From positions 1,302,001 through 1,366,000 of the forward strand of contig KE546975.1 in the NCBI GenBank assembly GCA_000442125.1: a DNA stretch of 64,000 bases, given 5' to 3'. The notes beneath the pieces are model-generated. The model searched no databases, was not told the origin of the DNA, and was given only the letters and a program-made list of their open reading frames with translations. Both the position numbers and the translations under genes were made by a program. Positions 54,759 to 64,000 of the stretch are shown here, piece by piece (position 1 is the first letter of the stretch; each line of letters starts with the position of its first letter). This stretch comes from Opeltia flavorubescens (taxonomy: Eukaryota > Ascomycota > Lecanoromycetes > Teloschistales > Teloschistaceae).

Positions 54759-57700
54759 TCAAAAGATACCTAATTTCCCAAAGCCCTCGAGCACATGTCT
54801 ATCTACATTGACCACCCATTCTGCCTGGAACGCTTCGTTGCCTCCACATTTCGTAATTGCACTTTGCAAATGGTCGCGTATGAAGTTCTTGAGATCTATT
54901 CGATGGATCGGGTCCAATATGAGCAGCTGTTGAGACACGTCAGCGGTATTGTTGATATGGCACTCTTCGGTTGCCCTCGGTTTGAAAAGCAATGGTAATT
55001 TGGAATTTGGGAAAACCGTACCTTTCTCCGTCCTTCTTGCTCTGCTGTCTCATCTACAGCCTTCAAAGCTTCGTGATCTTTGTATACCAAATAGTCGTCG
55101 ACCTTATCATCATCATCGTTGTAAAATTCCAATGCTGTCTCCGTCCATACACCCATCAATTCCTGCAAATGCTCCAAAATCCAAGGCTGTCCAGTTTGTA
55201 CCAGCGCCGTTAATCCGAGACAGTTCAGCTTCTTCTTCTCTGGATGGCTGATGTTGTCGAAATGGCGAAACCATTCCGACAAAAGCCACTTGATTGTGAA
55301 ATCAAATTGCTCGTTGGGATTTGCTGCTTTCGCTGCATCCACAAATATGTTTGGACTGGTTAGTATGATTCGTGACAAGATGGACAGGTAATCTGTTTCC
55401 ACGAGCACGTCAAGCCAATTTTTGGCACGATTCGGTCCGCTCGATTGATGCGCGTTGTGGGCACTGCGTAGGCCTGAAAATAGCGTCTGCAGAAATTTAA
55501 ATTCAAGGAATTGCGATATCAAACTCATCAGAGCTTCAACACCTCCTAGCTCAATGGCGGATTGTAAGAAGACATCGATGATATTCAATACCAGACCTAT
55601 TGCCTCTCGTTTGGCACCCTCAAGTAGGTTCACGAAGGTTGGCAATAACAAGCTACTAGAGGGGAGAACCTGCGAGGGAGCAAGATAGACGTAGATCTCT
55701 GTCATCTCCAATGCCTTTCTAAGAGTGTCGGATCCCACTTCGAGCATTGGGAATAGATGTGGCACTAGAGGAAGCATATCGGGTACAGCGGAGACTGGTG
55801 TTTGCTGCAAAATGGTAGCCCAGAGATCTATTGCATCCTCAAGCAGGTAGACACGCGTGTCAGAATCAATCTTGACGGAGCTCTCGATCAGGGGAATTAT
55901 TAAGGAGTGGTACTGCCGAGAGTTACTCTTCATTGCCGACATGAGGGTGGAAAGAATTCCAAGGATAGATTGTTTCATCAAGAATTCGTCGCCCGCTTGT
56001 TCCCATAGGGTTGGCAGAAACGATATAATCTGGTCGGCGAAAGGAGTGATCTAATCATCGTCAATCTTTCTTACTGGAGATTGTGAAGATGCAAGGCTTA
56101 CTTCGTCTTCAAGACTTTGAACTAGCGTCGTGAGCGTATTTAGAAGAGCGAGCTTGGTCTCACCGAGTTCGACGTCGTTGATAAGGGTCATCAGATGACT
56201 GATGATACTCGCGCAATACGGTCTGAATGTCTGGATACTGAACTCGAATGGCAGAATAATGTTCTTCAATTGCCTCCCTGCCGTAATCCTAACAACAAGA
56301 TCGTTAAGAGGGTCACGCTTGTCCAAAATATGCTGGAATATTTGATACACCAGAGGTCGATCAAGCCCCTCCTTGACAAGCAGCCATTTACCAAGGACGA
56401 TGGCTATTCGGCGTCGGAGAATGTTATAGCCTGGCTGATTTATTTGCACTTCCTGAGCTAAAGTACTATTGAGGAAAGAGCCGAAATTAATCTTGTCCTC
56501 AAGCACAGCTGCAGCGAGGCCAATTGCATCGTAGACCGAATCTTTGAGGAAAATATCTTGATTATTAGTATCTACACTTTGATGTCAGCGGTCATGTACC
56601 AATGTAAGCAGGCTATTCGCAGGAGCATTTCCTGATCATATTTTACTGGAGAGGATATCACTCAGAGGAGCTGAAAGAAAAAATCTTTGCAACCCAGAGG
56701 CAAGGGATCAGAAGTTACTTACTTGCAACACTTTCGAAGACAGCAATAAGCGGGGGTACCAGATGCTCCTTATAATTTAGGACAAGCTCAAGGAAAAGCT
56801 TTTCGGCACAAGACCTGACCGAAAACTCCCAAACATCATCTTCGCCTTCTTCTTTCCTTTCCCATTCTTCGGGTTGTTCTTCCCACTCACGCAGATCACG
56901 GGACCTGAAGACGAAGAAGCGGGTCACCAATACTTGCATCATTGTTTGGGCGAAGCTTTCAGTAAGCAGGCTCTGCCTTACAATTTCACGCGATCGGGAT
57001 TTCTCCTCTTTATCCTGAGCTTGCTGATACTTGAACGTCTGTGCTGGATTGAATATCATTCGAACGCATGCACGTATCAACAATAGTCCCTTAAGACTTA
57101 GATACTCCATGATTGGCATGGACTGGTCTTCATCGTCACCTCCATTTCTACCATTTGAACCGCCCATTGTCTGAGACCCAAAATTCTCGCCAAAGCGACT
57201 TGCCAAGCTCCAGTATGCTGATACAAGCTCCATTGAGTCAGGTAATAGAGCAAACCCAGCTGGATGGTCTTTGGCGAGATTTTGGTGCAGCTTCGCAACT
57301 TGACGTAGGTGCTTCTCCACAAGTAGGCGGATATTTGCATAAATTGAGGTGGATTCATCTGTTGCTAGAGCGAGCATGTCTTTGAATTGAGTAATGAGCA
57401 AGCACCAGGCATTCTGTACCTCGGAGCTACGATTCGGAAAGTCCCAGCCAGCAATCAGTAATCTTCGCAATGCGCGTAATGCAAGGAGACTTTGTTCAAT
57501 ACTGTCAATAGCACCTCCTTCATCTTCTCCGCCATGTTGGAAAAAATTCATCCAGGTCTGGACCTTTTCGAAATATATTTTCCCGAGTACTTGGAAGACT
57601 TCTAACGCTGCCGTTTGGAGGCTGGCTCGGGTACGCTGTATACGAGCGGTGGATAGTTCTTTGATGACCTCGAGTAGTATAAGAAGAGCACGCATGAGCT

Positions 57701-58226
57701 CTAAGGGATTGCGGTTCGGTTGAGAGGCCAGACTGAGGGTGCTCGCTAACGAGGATAAGGCATCAGGCCTACAGAGGTATCAGCAGCTGGTCATTCCATG
57801 CAGGTACAGCAAGTATCTTGACCAGTCAACTGGATACTCGTATCGAATTATCTTAGCGACCATCAAAGCATTTTGCAAAGCAAGTCGGGCATCTGGTTCT
57901 CTGATTCCACTTTCTACGGATCTCGCGCGGATCTGGTTCTTTTCCTCTTTATTGATGGCGTTGATCGCGGTCTTGCGCCAATACTTATCGATACCATTCT
58001 TGAGCTGAATGATACACAGATATCTCACCTCTAGCGGTAGGGAACTGTCCACGAAGATTGATTGCAAAGAACTATAATAACCTGATTGCTTTTCCCAATT
58101 CTGCAACTGCTGAGTGCCAGATTTGATATGCTGAGGATTGGTAGAAGAAGCTGCGGTCAACGTATGATAGAGATTTTGGATTGAGAAGGGTATGGCTTCG
58201 CCAGGGACTTCGATAGAGAAATTCAT
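54759..58226 (-). CDS. KAP120: Importin-beta family nuclear import receptor (KAP120/importin-11)
   Basis: Karyopherin that carries cargo through the nuclear pore under Ran control; yeast Kap120 takes part in ribosome-subunit export and protein import. Five exons: 58226-57823, 57768-56723, 56571-56102, 56050-55022 and 54926-54759, 1038 aa, about the family length. The N-terminal importin-beta domain reads LQNWEKQSGYYSSLQ, LPLEVRYLCIIQLKNGIDKYWR. The rest is helical HEAT-type sequence (LRRLLIAGWDFPNR, RSCAEKLFLELVLNYKEHLVPPL, VRITAGRQLKNIILPFEF). The C-terminus LILDPIHRIDLKNFIRDHL carries the conserved DP-H segment. An acidic loop (EFYNDDDDKVDDYL) lies just before the last intron. All junctions keep frame with GT-AG sites. 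It diverges from PEX2. Confidence 0.94.
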
Positions 58227-58609
58227 CGTGATATGATGTCTTTACTTGAAATACGTTATGTACCAGTCTCATGGATGCTTAGATGGGTCTAAACAGCTTT
58301 CCCTTAAGCCCACGAAGAAACAAAAAGCTAGGGACATGATAATAATGCATTACTCTCTGTTGGTCCAAGGTGGGAGATGGTTTGAGTTCGCTAGGACTTG
58401 CTTTACTGTTGATGGTCGGTCTTGCGAATACATCATCTTGGTGCATTTGTTTATGCATGCTGGCACGCTTAACACAAGCATAAACGGCGATTAGCCCTGT
58501 CGTCTTGGCGTTCACGTGATCGACACCTTACCTCGGCTTTTTGTCCGACCCGTACATCAAAAGATTTTGGGACGTGCTCTCCGCTGTCACCAATCATTAT
58601 GCCGCTGCT
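58227..58609. promoter_or_regulatory. Shared upstream region of KAP120 and PEX2
   Basis: 383 bp between divergent start codons. No TATA box evident. If PEX2 starts at the upstream in-frame Met (58541) the gap shrinks to 314 bp. Confidence 0.5.
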
Positions 58610-59936
58610 ATGACATCTATCGATTTCGCTGCTGCTCAACAACGCGTAGCAGAGCGTCGAAAAGCCAGAGATGCAGCTTTACGAGCAAGAGATCGAGCAC
58701 GAAGTAGCGACTATGCCCTCAGGGCAAGCGACCGTCTGCCTTATCCACTCAAGAACTGGACGCGAACCAGCATCGAGGCTTGGGATACCATAAAAGGACG
58801 AGAGGGAACACGGCCTGCCTTTCGTGTCGGCCAAGTCGATGCAGAGCTTTTGGACGAGGAGCTACTTGAGTTGTTGAAAGGCCAGGTCGGGGAAGCTCTG
58901 AAGTATTTTGGCTCGCATCTGCGAGACGAGTGGTCCTCTGAGATCTTGTTTGCTCTACGCGCAATTCTATTCAAACTCTCCATCTGGGATCACGACGCTT
59001 CCTATGGCGCAGCGTTGCAAAACCTGCGGTACACCGATGCCCGTCAGATTGGGCCCTTACCGACAGCTCCAACTCGTTGGCAGAAGGCATCTCATGGTTT
59101 ATTCAGCGTCGGCGGCCGCTATGCATGGGAGAAATGGAGTACTTGGTTAGCTGATCGAGAAGGCTCTTACGAAGGTGTAAGTGGCGCGAATTTTCGATCT
59201 GAATACTACTAATCGACTGAAGCCGACACCTAGCATACGAGTCCTGTCCCAGGTGACTTCCCTTGCTTCGACCGCCCACTCCGTCGCCGCTCTCTCATCC
59301 TTCCTAATGTTTCTCATCAACGGCCGTTACCGAACGCTTCTAGACCGCATCCTGCGCCTTCGATTGACTCCTCCATCGAATCATCTCAGCCGACAAGTGA
59401 GCTTCGAATACTTGAATCGACAGCTTGTATGGCATGCCTTCACTGAGTTTCTGCTATTTCTTCTACCGCTTGTAGGTATTGCAAGGTGGCGCAGATGGCT
59501 ATCAAGATCATGGCGCAAAATTAAGGCGTTGGTGAAGCGGAGTAATGAGGAGGAAGACGAGGATGATAAGGGAGAATTTGCTTTCTTGCCCGAACGGACC
59601 TGTGCTATATGTTATCAAGATCAGAACCCTACATCAACATCTGAGAACGATATCCTCGTAGCTTCTGGGGCATCTGGTGGCGTGGTTGGATCAGCGCAAA
59701 CCGATATCACCAATCCATATGAGATGCTGCCTTGCGGTTGCACTTATTGTTTCGTCTGTGCGGCATCGAGACTCGAAGCTGCGGATGGAGAGGGCTGGGT
59801 CTGTTTGAGGTGTGGAGCATGGGTCAAAGAGTGCAAGCCATGGGCGGGAGATGTCGTAGATGATTTATACGCTCAGAAGACTAAGAAAACTGTTAGTTTC
59901 ACGGAAGCAGAGACCAAATCGAATGACAGTGGATAA
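58610..59936 (+). CDS. PEX2: Peroxisomal RING E3 ligase PEX2
   Basis: Integral peroxisomal membrane protein forming, with PEX10 and PEX12, the ubiquitin ligase that recycles the import receptor PEX5. Two exons: 58610-59176 and 59223-59936, 426 aa. The N-terminal Pex2/Pex12 region contains KSWDT-like AWDTIKG, DAELLDEELLELL, ILFALRAILFKLSIWDHDASYG, LQNLRYTD. Membrane-type helices follow (VAALSSFLMFLING, WHAFTEFLLFLLPLVGIARW). The C-terminal RING has CAICYQDQN, LPCGCTYCFVCAASRL and VCLRCGAW, with a 47-residue insert between the second and third metal-ligand groups. A start at 58541 would add 23 residues; MTSIDFAAAQ was chosen as more family-like. Confidence 0.93.
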
Positions 59937-62900
59937 GATCGGCTTCTCACAACATGTAGACCTTATGGACGTTGCAGGATGGACACCATACCTAAGGTCT
60001 CGATCTGTCGGTAGACACCGTTGCCTCATTGCTGGTGCTCTTGATGTTATGATCAAGAGAAAATACTACCAGCCTCTGTTCTAGCAGACATACTTCACAT
60101 GGTCTGAAGTCGCTGACGACCTGGCTAGTGGCACTTTCTGAAGCTGCTGAGTTCTTGGGTGTCAACATCATATAAAGATCTCAACCTTCGGTGACTTTCC
60201 GGTCGCTGGTCTTCGCCACAAGTCCACTTCACACTTACACTCCACGCGACAAGGAACAGTTGGCATGGCCTGGTGAACTAACAGAGGAAATCCCGTCTTT
60301 GACCGTGGTATGTGGCTTCATGCTTGGTATCCAAAGGGAGATGACTTCAATGCAAGTCGAACGGGTGGTCTGCCTTATTATGGCAGTCTCGATTGACTGT
60401 TAGTCCACGATTAGGCCATGCGGCATTTGTGGGGAGACAGCAGCTTGATTCTGGTATTGTTGTTCTCCTATTCCTTGGGAGTCTCGGGACTCTTGGCGGC
60501 ACCAACTCCGTCTCACAAGGAGATCGTCATCGGATTCGTTCCTTCAGGGATCCCACAAACATTGTTTATGCCGATGCTCGGGATTTTATTCTTGGCTTTC
60601 GAAACGCCCGTGAGCCTCTGATTCCGTCAGTATGCATCCTGACCATAGATCAAGAATGTAAGCATTACCAATGGGTATGATAGCGGTTCGTGGCGCCCAG
60701 GGTCCCTGAAACGTGGTTGAGAATTAATTGAATGGTTGGATGGGGTGAAAACATGCACATGCAGCCAATTTTGGCTTGAATGGACAGGATTAAAGATAAT
60801 GACATCGATACAACGTCTTCTGCTGGAAGACAAAGGAGACGCGCGTGCAAACGAGGAGGGTCACTAAGGTCGTTGGTTCGTTTGCCCGTCTGCAAAGAAT
60901 CGGTTCGGGGTATGGGCGATGAATCTTCGTGTTCAAACCTCCCAGTAAGGCCCATTAAGCGAATCCAATCTGGGAACCAATCCTTTCAGTCAACGTGATT
61001 TTTCGACGATACTTTGCAAAATTTAGTTGAATGGACCCTGGACGAGACTTGCTGCTAGTGGCAAGAATCCCACATGGACCCTTACAAGGTGCTTTTTCAT
61101 CTACCCGGGAGCGTGGGGCACTTCTTGCCATGAATGAGGTTACCATAATGGTGGCATTACTCGGGGTTAAGATAACTTTAAGCCTTGCGAAGTTTTGAAG
61201 ATGACCCTACCAGGACTGGACCCTGCTGTAGGCTGGAGTCATTGCTGCGGTATCCCACGCTCCGATAGCCTATTAGGATTATTATCCTGTTGCGGTAGGG
61301 AAAATCATCGTCACTACTATCTCTCCCTTATGAATTCCCTGTCAGGGTTGGAAAGTCCGGCTGAATCCTGTGACTCTTTCCTACAAACTTAACAGTGGAG
61401 ATATGACATTTTCCTGCTCATTCAGCGCTCACTTTGACTACTGCCATTAAAGATCTACAGTGTCCAGTATCCGTTAAGAGCCTCGTCTTTTCACCTCGAG
61501 TCAATTACTCAATCGAGCCCTTGCCAATTTTGGTTCCTGGAGGTGGTGGGCTTCCTCTCAAACTTGACTGAAGTTGCTGCCCACCGTGATTCCATCGACG
61601 ATCCCTGGCCGTCGAGAGCATCAGGCTGCTGAACGCTTGGACCTCGCGTGGTACTGCAGCTCATCACCCAGAACCTAGAAGCTACATTTATTCAAGATGT
61701 GGTTGATTTAAAAAACCCATGCATTTATTCAAAGATTCTGAATGACCGCTGATGGCTGGACTAATCTTGGAAACAGACTAGTCATCTTATTAGTCGAATG
61801 CTTCGGCTTTTATCATATATCACAGTCATAGATATATTCTTTTAACATCATTTGCACAGCTTGCACGGTTCACCAAAGATCAGAGTCCAGAGAAGAATTG
61901 GGAGACCACACGATGGCTTCGACGCTAGTCCTAAAAAACAGTGGTCGGACCCGCGGGTCCGACCACTGTTTTTTAGGACTAGCTCGATACCAGCTTCCAC
62001 TTACAGGTATCGAACATCACTCCATCTCGCCAGCGACTGCGGACTAGTGATTCCATGGGAAGAGACTATCGCCGATGGAACTGGCTGTGGGTGATAGATA
62101 TACTTAGTACAGGGTCTCAAGTATCGATATCCGAAGTGATGATCCCCAACACATCGAGTGCCTTGCCCAAATGAGGTGGTTTAAGGGGCTTCGTCGCAGT
62201 TGAACGACGCTCAAGTTCGATGGAGACTGCAGATTGGTCATTAATGATGCCGCTCTATGTTGACTGCGAGATCAATATAGATGGCTGGAATTGTATAATG
62301 ACTGGTACTAAGATCCTAAATGTTCAGCAGGCTTTGGCGCTATGCTGAATTGGGTGATAACTGCTTTTCACTGGCAGCATAGTGCTTCATACCCTTTACA
62401 CGAATCCTGCTTTCTCAGAGATTTAGGTAGTTACTTCTGCCAATGGACAATGGAAAGAGCCGCCATAAGGTTATGGATATTGTCGAACAGTGAAGCCACC
62501 GACCTGAAATGGAAGATAAACGTCTTAAACCAGTTCTCTTGTATTGTTAGCGACGCTTGAGGAGGCTGAAAGGGTGTAGACTCCGAGTCAAATAATGCAG
62601 AGCACGCTCACACCCGCCCATTGTCTAGCAAGAGCGAAGTCATACTTCGCCGAAGCACCACCCGCAAGAGGTCAAGGAAGAAACTGCCGGCACTGCAGAT
62701 AGACGGCCTGCATATCATCCCTGGCTACTCCGATTATGCATATGAACCTGCACTTTTATGTCCAATACCGTGCCACACAGCTTTTCCAGCCCAAACATTA
62801 GGGACAACGAACCTATCATGAACGGCAATGGTTGGGAGCCTCTTAGCACAAGAGTAAACAACGCTCGAAGACCCACCCGGCGGCTCCTAAGTATACCTTG

Positions 62901-63114
62901 TTCTTCGTTACTTATCAATGGACTCAAACACTGCAACCCAGTATACCTTTTCTATCAAGAGCTGACACTCTCACCACTCCTCTAAACACAACCCATTGTA
63001 TCGACTCTCATAGCCACAAACTAAGGGATCTCTCCTCTTCTATCCTACGACAACCCTCCGCAAGATCAGCACCGTCAGAAAACCACCAGCATCTACCAAA
63101 TCCCTATTTAAATC
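59937..63114. other. 3.2-kb gene-free stretch
   Basis: The longest non-coding stretch in the window. No domain, no conserved-looking reading frame and no terminal repeats of a whole element were found. It contains the perfect 60-bp palindrome listed separately and a partial echo of CATTTATTCAA at about 61686 and 61731. Base composition is not strikingly AT-rich, so heavy repeat-induced mutation is not obvious. Confidence 0.5.
61924..61983. repeat. Perfect 60-bp palindrome
   Basis: The left arm GCTAGTCCTAAAAAACAGTG continues with GTCGGACCCG and is followed at once by its exact reverse complement; the centre is CCCG/CGGG at 61953/61954. There is no spacer and no mismatch over 30+30 bp. The symmetry ends at the next base on each side (C against T). 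It could be two abutting terminal inverted repeats of an internally deleted DNA transposon, a cruciform site, or a fold-back assembly artefact. Confidence 0.97.
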
Positions 63115-63700
63115 ATGTCCACCCCTTCAAGCCCTGGAAGCAGCATGAGGGCCAACGCCAGCTCAAGCACGGCTCACGGAAACCTGACCAACGACAACAA
63201 CAGCGATGGACCGAGCCCTAGCAAGAACTCCGGTTCTATCGAGCCAAGGTATGTCATACCTCAAAAATTCACAACGATAGCAGTTCCCTTCAACATGGAG
63301 AAAAGCGACTGAGAAAAACGACGCCCAGCCTATTAACCCAACACTTATACGAGGACAACCATACCACCGGCTCTGCTTCCGCCGTTGATGCAGCACCGTA
63401 TCAGACTCAGTCCCACATGATCGCTTATGCTGGTGACTGGGCTTCAGCAGCCAGCCCAAGTCGATACAACGGAAGTCCGGACATCACTTCTCAGGGAGAG
63501 GAAAGTCCTATCCCTTCGTCTGATGAAGATGCACGCTCCCTGGAACGTCTAGATGCGAAGAGGAAGAGACGCGTGTTTGTGTATGTACTCGGGTCTCTTA
63601 TACAAACTTGGATTATAGGGTTGTTGATGGTAACTAACACATATACCATAGGCAGTGGCAGAGGAAAACAGAGGGGAAGAGGAGGACTGCGGGAGGTTAG
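63115..63700 (+). CDS. Small Ser-rich hypothetical protein
   Basis: Function not recognised. Proposed three exons: 63115-63248, 63314-63580 and 63652-63700, 149 aa. The N-terminus is Ser/Asn/Gly-rich (MSTPSSPGSSMRANASSS), then PRKTTPSLLTQHLYEDNH, SHMIAYAGDWASAASPSRYNGSPD, and a basic end (RLDAKRKRRVFVQWQRKTEGKRR). Both introns have good GTATGT donors and AG acceptors with in-frame joins, which is the main support for a real gene. No domain, signal peptide or membrane segment. The 3' end could be different if the last intron is placed elsewhere. Confidence 0.6.
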
Positions 63701-64000
63701 GATATGAGAAGGAGTCATGAACTATTACTCCGAGGAGCGACGCGAGCAAACTTCCACCCCGGTATGAGTCTGTGCCTGTAAAGCCATGCTGTGCGGAGAA
63801 ACCGATTATTGACACCCGCTGCTTCTGGCATTGTATGATCGAAGAGTATAAGAGCTGATCTTGTACTCTAATTATTCAATTCCTTATCAGTATCACGATC
63901 GGGATTACGCTTCGCGCTTTCAGCATGCATTTTCTACCTGCATGCCTACATCACGTTTTCATGCGTACTAGTTGCTACTTCTTTCGCTCATCCCTCTCTG
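63701..64000. other. Right edge, no gene recognised
   Basis: Presumed 3' flank of the small Ser-rich gene. Nothing further can be supported. Confidence 0.45.

Noticed and set aside
59937-63114. Search for a transposon or virus-like element in the gene desert
   Set aside because: No transposase, integrase or polymerase motif and no long terminal repeats were seen; only the palindrome is notable.

Overview
This is nuclear DNA from a filamentous ascomycete fungus (Pezizomycotina; the gene set would fit Leotiomycetes, but that placement is only a guess). The reasons are short GT-AG introns of about 45-80 bp, intergenic gaps of a few hundred bp to about 3 kb, genes on both strands without operons, and fungal-specific families: a Zn(II)2Cys6 regulator, a group III poly-HAMP histidine kinase, a Crh cell-wall transglycosylase, a GH5 exo-glucanase and UDP-GlcNAc pyrophosphorylase. 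Exon borders below were worked out by eye from GT/AG signals, reading frame and remembered family conservation. No alignment, RNA evidence or database search was available.

Left part (0.7-27 kb) is dense housekeeping: a disordered hypothetical protein, EFM3-type methyltransferase, RPS24, a Zn2Cys6 factor, a PPIL4/Cyp6-like RRM protein that appears to have lost its cyclophilin half, UAP1, a seven-knuckle GIS2/Byr3 protein, two unknown conserved proteins, a 14-3-3 protein, the mitochondrial ATPase inhibitor, nucleoporin NSP1 and an acidic repeat protein.

Middle part (27-43 kb) has a small secreted CBM-like protein, the osmosensing NIK1/OS-1 kinase, a ULS1-type SNF2-RING translocase, Ran GTPase and the proteasome chaperone NAS2.

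The 43-48 kb stretch is looser and holds three small Cys-rich genes sharing an N-terminal Cys/Gly spacing pattern, which is the best candidate here for something undescribed. Then come a CBM18-GH16 Crh enzyme and an exo-beta-1,3-glucanase (48.9-52.7 kb), importin KAP120 and peroxin PEX2 diverging from one promoter (54.7-59.9 kb), a 3.2-kb gene-free stretch carrying a perfect 60-bp palindrome, and a small hypothetical gene at the right edge.

Functional links: UAP1 makes the chitin precursor, the Crh enzyme joins chitin to glucan, EXG1 trims glucan, and the OS-1 kinase senses osmotic and wall stress. NSP1, Ran and KAP120 all belong to nuclear transport. These links are thematic; the genes are not clustered as a unit. 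I saw no rRNA, tRNA, CRISPR array, virus-like element or intact transposon.
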